A DNA stretch of 64,000 nt from the NCBI GenBank assembly GCA_010093485.1, contig MU001501.1:575052-639051 (forward strand). The letters run 5' to 3'. Below the pieces are notes generated by a model, which was not told the DNA's origin, did not search any database, and saw nothing but the letters and a program-made list of their open reading frames with translations. Both the position numbers and the translations under genes were made by a program. Below, in pieces: positions 47,901 through 59,213 of the stretch (the first letter of the stretch is position 1; each line of letters opens with the position of its first letter). Source of the stretch: Karstenula rhodostoma CBS 690.94 (taxonomy: Eukaryota; Ascomycota; Dothideomycetes; Pleosporales; Didymosphaeriaceae).

Positions 47901-50900
47901 TTAATAAATACTATTATAAAGTATCTTATTTTCTAAATATAAAAATCTTTAATAATATACTAGTTAGTTAAATATTATAGTAGACTAAAAATAAGTAAAA
48001 GATACTTATAAAATAAATACTAATAGTATTTACTCTACTTTTAAAAAGTAGGCTAAATACTATATAGTATTTCTATAGTATATATAACTTTATTATACTT
48101 TTCTATTATTATAGCTATAATAAAGAAATACTTAGCTATATATTTAAAATATTCTAGTAAGTTAATATATATAAATAGAAGCTAGTTAACTTTTACCTAT
48201 TAAATATAAGGTATTTCTAGATATTAAAACTATATATAATTATCTACTATATATAAATAGTAAAGTAGTATAGGCTATTACTAAACTATAATCTTACTAT
48301 ATATATAAAAGCCCTATATATATTCCTTATTAAAATATAGTTTTATTTAACTAATTATAAGAATACTCTAGTATAGATATATAATTTAAATACTTACTAA
48401 ATAAGGATATAAATATATAAAACCCTTATAAAGTATAATATAAAAGAGGTATTAGTTAGAATATAATAGCTAGACTAGTAGAGAATAGCTAAATTAGCTA
48501 GACTAGTATAGCTAGCCTATTATAGTATTAATATAGCTAATTTTCTACTTATATAAAAAGTAGGGTTAAATCTATATTTCTAGATAATAATCTAAAATAC
48601 TATAATTTATAGTAACTATTCTAAGTTATATAATATACTAGTAGTAATATTAAAAAAAAAAGATAAAAGTTAGATTAATAAAATAGACTTTTATTAGAGG
48701 GATATAGAGTAACTTAAAAATAACTCTAATTAGGTTAGTTTTTATATAATAATAATCTACTTATCTTTTAAGTATTAAAAAGAGACTAAAAGACTAAATA
48801 GTAAAATATTATAAAAGGACTAAGAGTATATCTACTATATACTAAACTAGTAGAGTAAAAGTAAGTAGTTAAAATATAATATATAGGTTTAAAAGTATAA
48901 ATATAATAATACCCCTCTAAATAGTAAATATATTAGTTAGATCTAGCTAATATTTACTATTATAGAATAATATACTATATACTCTATAGAATAAAAGAAT
49001 ACCTATATTTATTTCTTACTAAAAATATTTAATATAATTAACTAGAGATAACTAGATAATATTTATAAATTTATTAAACTTTATAATTAGTTAATATAAG
49101 AGATATACTTAGAGGGGAATAGATACTAAGGGGTATATTAGTATTTTTATATAGTATAGATTATTAGTATAGTATATATTATATTAATAGAAGGGACTAA
49201 TATAAACTATTTAAGAAATAAGATATAGTTTAATAGTAAATCTAAAGTAAATAATAATTATATATTTATTATTAATAACTATATTAACTTTTTAGAGTAT
49301 AATACTATATATAATAAGGACTAGTAGTTAAAAAATAAATAAAATATATTAAAATATAATATTAAATAGGTAAAGAAAGGGTATATAAATATATATAATA
49401 AGTTAGTAGATTTACTTTTAAACTCTAGTAAGTAATATAATTATAGTAGTAGTTTTAGGATATTAGAATATATTAGAGTAAGTTTCTATAATATACTATA
49501 AATTATTTTATTATACTTTAATATAGTTTACTATAAGAATTAATACTACTAAGTATTATATATATCCCTCTAATAGTTAACTATAAAATATTAAGGAATT
49601 AAATAAGGTTTTAGAGTATATACTCTATACTAACGTGTAATAATATATATATTTAAACTCTAAATATCTAAATATATATATATATAATACTCTATATATA
49701 TAGCTAAGAATACTATATAAGTAATTCTTAATATATTAAATAAGAAGTATTATATTATATATAAGGGAGTAAAGGCTACTCTAGCTAAGAATAAAATACT
49801 AGAAAAACCTATCTAAATAAACTTAAAAAAAGAAAAAGTACTCTAGATAATATATAAAGTAGTAGATATATATTTTAAAGTATTTATATCTTTAAAAGTA
49901 GTAAAATATTTATTAAAAATTATAAGGTAATATAACTAAAACTTTTTAAGATTTATAAAATAAATATAAAAATATAAAAAAAAGGTAAATATATATAACT
50001 AGAGTTCTATTATAAGACTTCTAGGCGAATCTACTCTAGTACTAGAAGGGGTATAAAATTCTATAAATAGGGAGTATAAAAAGATAGTATTAATAAAATA
50101 ATATTTAGTAAAATACCCTCTAGAAATAACCTCTAATATAGTTAAATACTAAACCCTAATACTTAGCCTAAAAGTAAACTTAGTAATAAGTAATTTAATA
50201 AATATATTTACTATATCTACTATATTCCTACTCCCTTTATTTTATAAAATATATTAATATAATAAAAGTCTAATAGTAACTAACTATAGATAACTCTATA
50301 TAAGGGTATAATATAGCTAAAATACTATAAATTAATATAAGACCTAATTTTAAGTCTAATAGTAAACTAATATAAGATAACTATCTTACTTTAGTAATTA
50401 CTAAGTTATATATATTATACCTATTCCTAGCTATATATTCTATAGATAATATAGATAGTAAATATTTATAAGCTTATATATAAACTAGATATAATAGCTA
50501 ACTTAATAAAAAATATATTAAATCTTATCTATTTATATTTAAAATATACCTTAAATAAATAAGTATATAGATAATAGGGTATTAATATAGATATAATAGT
50601 ATAATATATTTATATTATTCTAAAAAAGGATATACTAGCTAATAAATATAAATAATCTATAATATAATAGAATAATTAATAGTAATAGTAGACTATTTTT
50701 AGCTAGTATATTATATATATTTATATAGAGAATATACTTATATAGGGAATATACTTATATATAGGCTATAGAATTATAAAATTAATATATACCCCTAGTA
50801 AGTTATAAATATAGGTTTTTTAAATAGTTATTATTCTTATTAATTATACTAACTATATCTATAGTACGCGTAAACTTCTAATATTAGAGCTAATAAAATA

Positions 50901-53326
50901 TAATAAATACTATTAAATAATAAAAAGTCTAAGTAGGTAATATATATATTATCTAGTTCTATAAATAATAAGGAGTAGGGTAGTACTATAAATATATTAA
51001 CCTAATTAAGTAAATTTATTATAAATTACTAAAGTTTATACTATATAAATAGTTAACTAGTACTTCTACTAAATATTAATATTAGCTAATAAAGTATATT
51101 AATAAGTAAAACTATATAAATTCTTTTAAAAGTAGTATAGAAAAAGATCTTTATAAAGGTATAGAAGTATAATAGAGTATAAGTTACTTATTATTTATAA
51201 CTATATATTACTAATATACCTAGAATCTAAAGGCTTTAAAAAGAAAGAAGAAAGTATTAATATTACTATTAATCTAGTATTATAGATAAGATAAGTAAGA
51301 AAGCCTATTAATAATTTTCTAACTATTTTAAATATTATCTTATATAGACTATTATAAGCCTATACTATTATAATACTTAGATATAACCTAACTATATAAT
51401 AGTTTTATCTATTACTACTCTAAAGTTACTAATAAGTAAATTTAGTTTTATATTATTAATATTATTATCTATATCTACTATAAAGATACTATAGTAGAAA
51501 GTAAAATAGAAATCTAAACTATTTTTATAGGAAGAGTCTATTATTATAGCTACTATTACTATAAAAGTAATTACTATATTACTAATTAAAAAAAAATCTA
51601 TTAAAATAATAAAGCTAACTTTATATATAAATAAATATATAAATCTACTATAGTACCTAATTATAACTACTTAAACTTAGATCTATAATAAGTATAATAT
51701 TAAGGAGTAATAGGGTATACTATATAATATTATAAATATTAGTTTATAACTAGTATATATACTAAAACTTAAGGTAATTTTTATATATTAATAAGACTAA
51801 GGTATATAATAAAATTTAAATTTATTATTTATAATACTTAGTAGCTACGTAAGAAATAGTATATAACTACTATTATTTATTAGCCCTTAATATAGGTATT
51901 ATACCCTAAATATTAATATTAAAGGTATTATATAGGTTTACCTTCCTATCCTTAGATATTAATTATATATATAATCTATTTATATTAGTAATAACTAGCT
52001 ATTATAGTATAGTAATACTAGAATAGCTAGAAAAAAATAAATTCTATAGTAAAGTCTTTATTCTTCTAATTAGTAAGTATTTATTTAGAATTAATATTAT
52101 CTTTAGCCCTATTACTAAAGTAGCTAAATTAGAAAGGTATTTCTAAATATTAATAGAGAGTATAATAGTTTTCTTTAAATTTTTACTATATATAACTCTA
52201 TTAAAATAGAAAGGGGGTATAAAATTAAATTAATAGATATTAATAAATAAAATTAAAGATAAATAATTTTACTACTAAGTAAAGGTATTTATTAATACTA
52301 TAAATAGTATATAATACTATTAAAAGACTATAGAATTAAATAAGTATAGTAAAATAAATCCTTATTAAAGAGCTTATATAGTACTATATTATTAGGTAGA
52401 GCTACTAAATTATAGTAGAATTACTACTTCTAAATAATAATAACTATAATAATCTAATTAATATCTATATTCTTATATTACTAGTAGAATATAAAAAGAT
52501 AAGGCTAATAGATAATATACTATTTAACTATAATAATTATAATATTCTTAGTAAAGTAGGTATTACTATTATAGAAACTATATATATTAAGACTACTATA
52601 TCTAACTCTATAGTAAATTTATTATAAATAATAGTAATCTAGGTACTAATAGAATTAGTATATAATTAATAGTAATAGTATATAAAATAATATACTAGAT
52701 AGTATAAGTATAGTTATAAGTAATATAAATAAGCTAGTATTAGATATATCTAATAAGAAAATTTCTATAAAGATTAGTATATATAATAATATCTAATATA
52801 TATATAAAATAGTTTATAAAATATAAACTTTTAGATATTATTATTTTAATAATATAAAAGGATTTTATTAAGTTTATAATTTCTCTTAATATTAATAATA
52901 GGGAAAAGGAGTTTATATAAAAATATAAAAAGAGTAAAGAACTACTAAAAATATTAAAAAATAAGGCTTTTAATATAATAGAATATATAGGGAAGAGGCT
53001 TAAAGTAAGTCTAATATTATATATAGCTTATTATAGCTTTTAGAAATATTTAGTTATAAATAATAAAACCTTTAATAGAATAGTTATCTAGGTATAGTAT
53101 AAAAAAAACCTAGTTATAAAAGTAATACTAAAGAGTATATAGTTCTAGAAACTAGAATAATATAATATATCCTATATTATTAATTATATATAAGTTTATA
53201 ATAGAAATATTTATAATTTTATAGTAAATTATAATATATTATTTAGAAATAAATAGTTCTAGAAACTATAGTAATATATTATATCCTATACTATCTCTTA
53301 TATAGAGGTCTATAGTATAGAATAAA

Positions 53327-53447
53327 TATATACTTTAGTTACTTTTTTAGTCTTTTTTTATTTATATATTAGTAAAGTATAATATACCTTTTTATCCCCC
53401 TTACTTTATTAAGTTATTTTACTTTATAGTAAATCTCTATAATATAT
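53327..53447 (+). repeat. right copy of a direct repeat, possible LTR
   Basis: Matches 43,982-44,100 over nearly its whole length (TATACTTTAGTTACTTTTTT ... AGTAAATCTCTATAATATA). Most differences are C-to-T changes, so this copy is the more RIPed of the two. Confidence 0.65.
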
Positions 53448-53719
53448 AAAATAAGTATAATCTTATAGTAAATTATAGTATATAATTATTATAGTTTATT
53501 ATATACTCTATATCTACTATACCTATTATATTAAATCTATAAATAGTATAAATAATATAAGTTTATATATAATTCTATATATATATATATATAAAAATAT
53601 AGGGCTAGCTAGTATACCTAGGGTATCTAGTATATATAATTATATATAAGTATATATAGAACTATACTAGCCGCCTATATATACTAGTAAAATAAAAACT
53701 TTTTATAATATATAGTAAG

Positions 53720-54502
53720 GATAATAAAAGCTAGTTAAAATATATATAAGTTAAAAATAGCTAGATATATATAGAAGTATAGTAAAGGTAATAAAAGCTA
53801 GTTAAAGTATATATAAAATAAAAATAGCTAGATATATATAAAAATATAGTAAAGGTACTAAAAGCTAGTTAAAGTATATATAANNNNNNNNNNNNNNNNN
53901 NNNNNNNNNNNNNNNNNNNNNNNNNNNNNNNNNNNNNNNNNNNNNNNNNNNNNNNNNNNNNNNNNNNNNNNNNNNNNNNNNNNNNNNNNNNNNNNNNNNN
54001 NNNNNNNNNNNNNNNNNNNNNNNNNNNNNNNNNNNNNNNNNNNNNNNNNNNNNNNNNNNNNNNNNNNNNNNNNNNNNNNNNNNNNNNNNNNNNNNNNNNN
54101 NNNNNNNNNNNNNNNNNNNNNNNNNNNNNNNNNNNNNNNNNNNNNNNNNNNNNNNNNNNNNNNNNNNNNNNNNNNNNNNNNNNNNNNNNNNNNNNNNNNN
54201 NNNNNNNNNNNNNNNNNNNNNNNNNNNNNNNNNNNNNNNNNNNNNNNNNNNNNNNNNNNNNNNNNNNNNNNNNNNNNNNNNNNNNNNNNNNNNNNNNNNN
54301 NNNNNNNNNNNNNNNNNNNNNNNNNNNNNNNNNNNNNNNNNNNNNNNNNNNNNNNNNNNNNNNNNNNNNNNNNNNNNNNTTAAAGTATATATAAGTTAAA
54401 GATAGCTAGATATATATAGAAGTATAGTAAGGGTAATAAAAGCTGGTTAAAGTATATACAGGGCGAAGATGGCTAGACACATGTGGAAGCACGGTGAGGG
54501 CA
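53720..54502 (+). repeat. 67-bp tandem minisatellite at the right edge of AT block 2
   Basis: The marker CTAGTT/CTGGTT recurs at 53,731, 53,798 and 53,865. After the gap it recurs at about 54,376 and 54,443, each exactly 67 bp apart on either side of the gap. Inner copies are fully AT-shifted. The outermost copy retains GGGCGAAGATGGCTAGACAC and AAGCACGGTGAGGGCATCG. The number of copies hidden in the gap is unknown. Confidence 0.85.
53884..54379. other. assembly gap (496 N) within the 67-bp tandem array
   Basis: The repeat phase does not fit a whole number of 67-bp units across the gap, so its length is an estimate. Confidence 0.98.
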
Positions 54503-55009
54503 TCGCAGAAGACCAGGCGACTTTTACGCAAGTGGCAGGGGCGATGATGTCAACCAGCAAAGAGACGAGACGCCCCCTCACAACCGGCGCTAGCACGTGA
54601 ATGCCTCGTCGACGTCGGAATTGGTTACGGCGCAACGAAAAGGCAGTCTGGTGTTAATTTACGTGTCCCTCGGTCGGGCTTGGTGCTCGACGATCACGAC
54701 GGCCATCTGATGGTGATCGGTCCCATCTCGCGGCCAATCAGACGGGGCGCGCCTTCTCTTTGCGGGTCGAGAAGTCGACGCGGCCGGAGCTCTCCCCCAC
54801 ATCCTCACGTTGTTGCTTGCCGCGATAGCAGCCTTGCCCTGTGTGCAGCCCGCGCCTTTCCTCTGCCATCGCACTGCACCCCTGCAATACAGTATCCATA
54901 CCGACTCCCTTGCTCGCCCCATCTGCACCCCTCGCGACAAGACAATACCCGCCATCGTCACCCCGCGCACCCCGCACCAACCGCATTCATCTGCCATCCC
55001 ACGGCCGCA
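54503..55009 (+). promoter_or_regulatory. SDS23 upstream region
   Basis: GC-balanced sequence between the repeat array and the SDS23 start. The last 150 bases are C-rich on the plus strand, as in fungal leaders. No other gene is supported. Confidence 0.4.
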
Positions 55010-56793
55010 ATGGCGGACCACGCAGACCCAAACAGCGCCGGCAAGGCAGATACACCGCTGCGCTCAATTGCCAATGCAACATCGCCGAGGTCGCCGCCCG
55101 CACCCCTCCAGATGGGCTCGAGCCCGCATTCGGGCCACCGCTCCAGCTTCGTAGAGAACATGCGCGGACTGCCCAACTCGCCGCGCGCTTCCCGCCAGCC
55201 GTCCCTCACCCAGCAGGCATTGCAGGACCTGTTGAACAACCCACCCACCAAGGGCGGCGATCCCAAGTTTGCGGGTCGCGATTGGAAGTCGGTGCACGTC
55301 GGCGAGGTCGTGGACGAGCAGCAGGTGCGCTTCGCAGAGCTTGACACCAGTGTCGAGGAAGCAACAAATGTGAGTGGATAGCGACATGGCCCAGAAGGTG
55401 CTTCATGGGACCAGCCCACTACAGCTGCATGCGAGGACACAGTGCTAACTGCCGACAGCTACTCATAGAATACGGTGCGCCCAACGTCATCTTGCTCCGC
55501 GAAGACAAATCCTCGTTCACGGCTGTCGGAACGTTCGACTATAGCGACCTAAATAGCTACCTCCTGCTCGTCGTCGGCTTAGCACACCCGGATGAAGGAG
55601 ATGTCAAATCCTTCGATGAGCTTGCCAAAAAGGGCCGCGAAGGCAAGCCTATACCGCTCAAAGATGTGAAGGAGCTGGGCAAGAAGGAACCGCTCATCGC
55701 ATTGCCTGCGTCAGCCGACCTGGCCAAGGCCATGGAGGTTTTTGGCAGCGGCGTGCACCGCCTTCTGGTTGTGAAAGAGGGAACCACCGACGTGATTGGC
55801 ATTCTGACTCAGTTGCGTCTCCTGCAATTCTTCTGGGACAACAGACAGAGCTTTCCAGCCGTGAACCAGCTCTACCCTTCACTCATCAAAGACCTGAACC
55901 TTGGGACGCAGTCGGTCATCGCAATCAAGTGAGTGCACCAATGCTGTTCCCAACGTCTCGGTACCTGCTAACGACATGTAGCGGTGACAAGCCTCTGACC
56001 GATGCGCTCGAATTGATGAACGATGAGGGTGTCACCTCCCTACCCGTCTTAGACGCTCAAAATAACGTTGTTGGCAATATCTCACACGTGGACGTTCGAG
56101 TCGGTCTTCCTCAACCTTGTCCCCTTCTTCAGATGCTGATTGCTCTAGCTGCTTACTAAAACTACGTCCTTACCACTCCTACGCTCTTCTTGCATCCACT
56201 TCATCGGCGTCATTCTCAGCGAGCGCGGTGTCAACGATGGAAAAGACTCTTTCCCAGTATTCCATATTACTCCTTACGCAACTCTCGCCCACACCGTCGC
56301 CAAACTTGTCGCTACCCGTTCCCACCGCATGTGGATCGTGGATGCTCCCTCTCCCGCATCATCTGGACCGCCGACTCCATCAATGAATCCCTCCGTGATG
56401 CCCCTTCCCTCACCCATTACACCGCTCCCATCCGCAGCGCCAGCACCTGTCCCCGCAGCGTCTCCCCTTCTCTCTGGCGCCGCCGCACCCGCCATATCCG
56501 CATCCGCCATACCAGGTGCCAGCCTATCAGGCCGCCTCAATGGCGTGGTCAGCCTCACAGACATCCTCAACCTTTTCGCCCGTGCGAGCGGCTTGCACCC
56601 GCACGACCCAGATGAGGCGCGGAGAGCCAGACGGCGCAGCAGTAGTTCTAGCATGCGCAGGAGCATCGATAGTTCGAGGAGCGAGAGTATGAGTCGATCG
56701 TTCGGGCGCAGGAGCAGTGTTAGCGATAGGGAGGCAGCCCACAGGGGCCTAGGCATTGTCAGGGGGAGGGCGAGCGGAGCTGGCCCGGGATAG
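55010..56793 (+). CDS. SDS23: SDS23/Moc1 family CBS-domain protein
   Basis: Cytosolic and nuclear regulator that restrains PP2A-type phosphatases in cell-cycle and stress control. Exons 55010-55369, 55459-55928, 55982-56099 and 56149-56793 give about 530 residues, close to yeast Sds23. The introns are 89, 53 and 49 nt; the last uses a GTCGGT donor and a CTCTAG acceptor, and restores [16 protein letters not shown]. The N-terminal 90 residues are Ser/Pro-rich. CBS-type motifs are visible: [40 protein letters not shown] with [29 protein letters not shown] [20 protein letters not shown], and [20 protein letters not shown]. The conserved [20 protein letters not shown] block is present. The C-terminus is Ser/Arg-rich, with several likely kinase sites. 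Strong call. Confidence 0.9.
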
Positions 56794-57035
56794 GAAACTG
56801 GCAGTACGAGCTCGGATGAGTTGATGTTCAGGCTGAGTATAGAGGAACAGAGGGACGAGCAAAAGCCGAAGCAGTGGAAGGGGAAGGAACCGGTGCGAGA
56901 TCAATCGGGTTGAATGTTGGCGGAATGACGAATGGAAGCGGTCACTACAGAGCCATGTAGAGGTTCTCAGGCCTCTACGTTATTCCGGATGGACGAGTCA
57001 AAGTTATAGAGTTCTCGGGCCTCTGTTCTCGAGCT
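56794..57035. other. short intergenic region downstream of SDS23
   Basis: It contains two similar phrases, GAGGTTCTCAGGCCTCTACG near 56,951 and GAGTTCTCGGGCCTCTGTTC near 57,009, a short imperfect duplication. No gene is seen. Confidence 0.35.
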
Positions 57036-57389
57036 ATGATGTTGTTCGCAGGTGGTTCTCTTCTGGCGTTTAGCATAGGATGGATAGCGATTTGGCATGG
57101 CGCTTGGGGAGTCACATCAGAATTGAAGGATTGCAGATTGTTTCTTATGAAGGTGTCTTACGATCTCGTCCTCTCCGCCATCTGCAAGACACATGAAATG
57201 CTGTACTGGGGTTCCATGCTAGACGTGTTCTCCGACTGGAAGGCCAAGTCGCGATCGCTGAGCGGAAACATCGTCCTGCGCGTGCTAAACAGCATCAGAC
57301 TCGACGTCGTGGAGCGGGAAGGTCGTTTGTGCGAAGAGATAGATACCATGACGGAAGAAGAGGTGCAGCAGCGCGAGCCAATTGTTTAG
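57036..57389 (+). CDS. hypothetical short frame, unrecognised
   Basis: A 117-residue frame starting MMLFAGGSLLAFSIGWIAIW, so its first 25 residues are hydrophobic, followed by charged sequence ending EEIDTMTEEEVQQREPIV. I recognise no family. It lies directly upstream of the decayed HET-type gene and may be part of that degraded locus rather than a gene of its own. Confidence 0.25.
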   Translation: MMLFAGGSLLAFSIGWIAIWHGAWGVTSELKDCRLFLMKVSYDLVLSAICKTHEMLYWGSMLDVFSDWKAKSRSLSGNIVLRVLNSIRLDVVEREGRLCEEIDTMTEEEVQQREPIV

Positions 57390-57404
57390 GGGATAGATAC
57401 ACGC

Positions 57405-58894
57405 TTGGGGGTCTGCAAAGCGTGCGGGCTGGCATCAACGTCGAACTCCGAGATGTATGATATGATGGTGGCTATCTTCGAAAGTAAAAGCTCGATAACA
57501 GCACAAGATCAGCCCCAGGCTCCACTGAAAACGTCTCGGAATGTAGGTGGCTATTCTTTTATCGGGCGGGTTTTGTCTAAAGCAATTCACGGCTTCTATT
57601 CATCCACTCCAGCAACTCGTTAAGCCGCACTCGAAACAGATTTGGAACGATAAACTGCTCGAATCGTGGTCCACAAGAGCATTGACCTTCCAAGAAGGGT
57701 TTCTCTCCCGTCGTATTCTCTACTTCTCTCACGATTCAGTGAGATGGGCTTGCCGCACATGCGCATGGAGCGAGGAGACCGACTCCCCAAACTGTTGGGC
57801 CAGCCATGGTACCTCGATGGAGCAGCGGCAAAGGACAGACTCACCAAAACTTACTTCACTGCCACTACCAATATTGCGGGAGTATAGTGATTTGGTCAAC
57901 GGATTCAATTGCAGTGGACTTACTTTCCCAGAAGATGTGCTCTCGGCGTTCGCAGGCGTATCTACCGAACTCGGGCGTAAGTTCACAGGGGGGCTAATCT
58001 CGGGTCTTCCCGCCTTCTTCTTCGACCCATGTCTGCTGTGGCAGCCATTAAGACGACAGGGACCAGCGAAGAGAAGACTCCCGAAAGCAGATGCTGCCGC
58101 ATCGATGCTACCGAGCTGGAGCTGGGCTGGCTGGGCTACAGAAATGACTTGGCCGTACACATGGGTTTGCACAGAGGACCCTACTGGCCCGTCTCCTGTT
58201 ATCATCGGCCGCATCAGGCCGTTTTACAAGACTGAATTCTACTACAGCGTCTCTAACGGAGACAGGACCAGAATACCATCAGACTGGTTACGCTATGCCG
58301 CGGCGGGAATGGATGAAACGGTGTCTGGAAGCTTGGTTCCCCTTCACAAGACAATACTCCCGTAATCTTGAATCCGGACAGCTCCAGAACATACCCTGCT
58401 TCATGCCCAAATGCGAACCCTCGCTCATGTTTTGATTTCCGGTCCCAGTCAACGATGAGCCCTGTAGACCACGCCTCGCCGACAAAATCCATTTTCGAAG
58501 TATGGTTGGGCACTGCAAGCTTGGGCAACAACGGCGAAGCATGACGCAGGTTCCGACACTGGGCGGGCATCCCGCTGGGACGCTTTGGCAGCATGATGAG
58601 GATGATCCGAGGTACATCGATGCGGTGGAGCATGGGACGCCTATTGAACTTGTGGTTATTCTGGGCTGCACGGTATCGAAGGATGATTACTCGTGGTGGG
58701 AAGAGCCGCAAGTCCCGGACTACCTCGGAGTAGGAGAAGATGCCCATGAACCGGGGCGATTGCTGGAGATATATAATGTTCTTTGGATTCGACGTAAAGG
58801 GGATTGTGCACTTCGTATGGGCAGTGGCGAGGTGGTTCGCTCCGTCTGGGATGAGGTTGTGTTGGGAAGCAAGTCGGATCTGACACTCATGTGA
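57405..58894 (+). pseudogene. decayed HET-domain-type (heterokaryon incompatibility) gene
   Basis: The middle frame (57,547-58,365) carries features that follow the HET core in fungal HET proteins: WSTRALTFQEGFLSRRILYF, a WACRTCAWSEE strand and PSWSWAGWATEMTW. A second frame (58,502-58,894) carries the usual end of such proteins: RLLEIYNVLWIRRKGD and a final VLGSKSDLTLM. The two lie in different frames with stops between. The conserved N-terminal HET motifs (an LSYVWG-like strand and a DAICINQ-like box) are not found upstream. An intron between the frames is possible, but no single convincing model joins all parts. I read it as a truncated and frameshifted remnant. HET proteins trigger cell death on non-self fusion. 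It sits about 3 kb from AT block 2. Confidence 0.55.
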
Positions 58895-59213
58895 CGCAAG
58901 TATAGGGACTCCGACGGGGGTCTTGGATAATTTAGTAGGGTTTTAGGTGTAGACCATCATAGGCTAGGCTGGGGATCTTGGGTGCTGTTAAAGGTAGATT
59001 GAGTTAAGCTGAGAGGAGTTTATTGCTTGAGAATTACGCAACTCGGATGTATCAAACGCAGTACGTACACGATGTAACAACGAACCATCATCTGGCCCGA
59101 GTCCATCAGCCAAACCCCACTTACAAGCTTCAGTTATCGTCTTTTCATAGCCTGATCTGATTTAAGCACCGGTATTCCTAGTATCGCCTCTAATCCTCCT
59201 CACGTCACCCTTC
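58895..59213. other. convergent 3' intergenic region
   Basis: About 320 bases between the HET-type remnant (+) and the coiled-coil gene (-). No further feature is supported. Confidence 0.35.

Larger units (their letters stand above)
40376..54379. repeat. RIP-degenerated AT-rich block 2
   Basis: About 14 kb without open frames, including 496 N near its right end. CpA, TpG and CpG are nearly absent. I noticed CpA near 43,134 and 45,388, TpG near 49,635, and only about eight CpG sites. The block contains a pair of about 110-bp direct repeats 9.3 kb apart, a 310-bp palindrome and a 67-bp tandem array. It is best explained as one or more transposable elements destroyed by RIP; no protein domain can be read any more. 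Confidence 0.88.

Noticed and set aside
58253..58747. 164-codon minus-strand frame opposite the HET-type remnant
   Set aside because: The frame reads quite protein-like in its centre, but the plus strand carries clear HET C-terminal motifs on both sides of it, so it is most likely a chance antisense frame.
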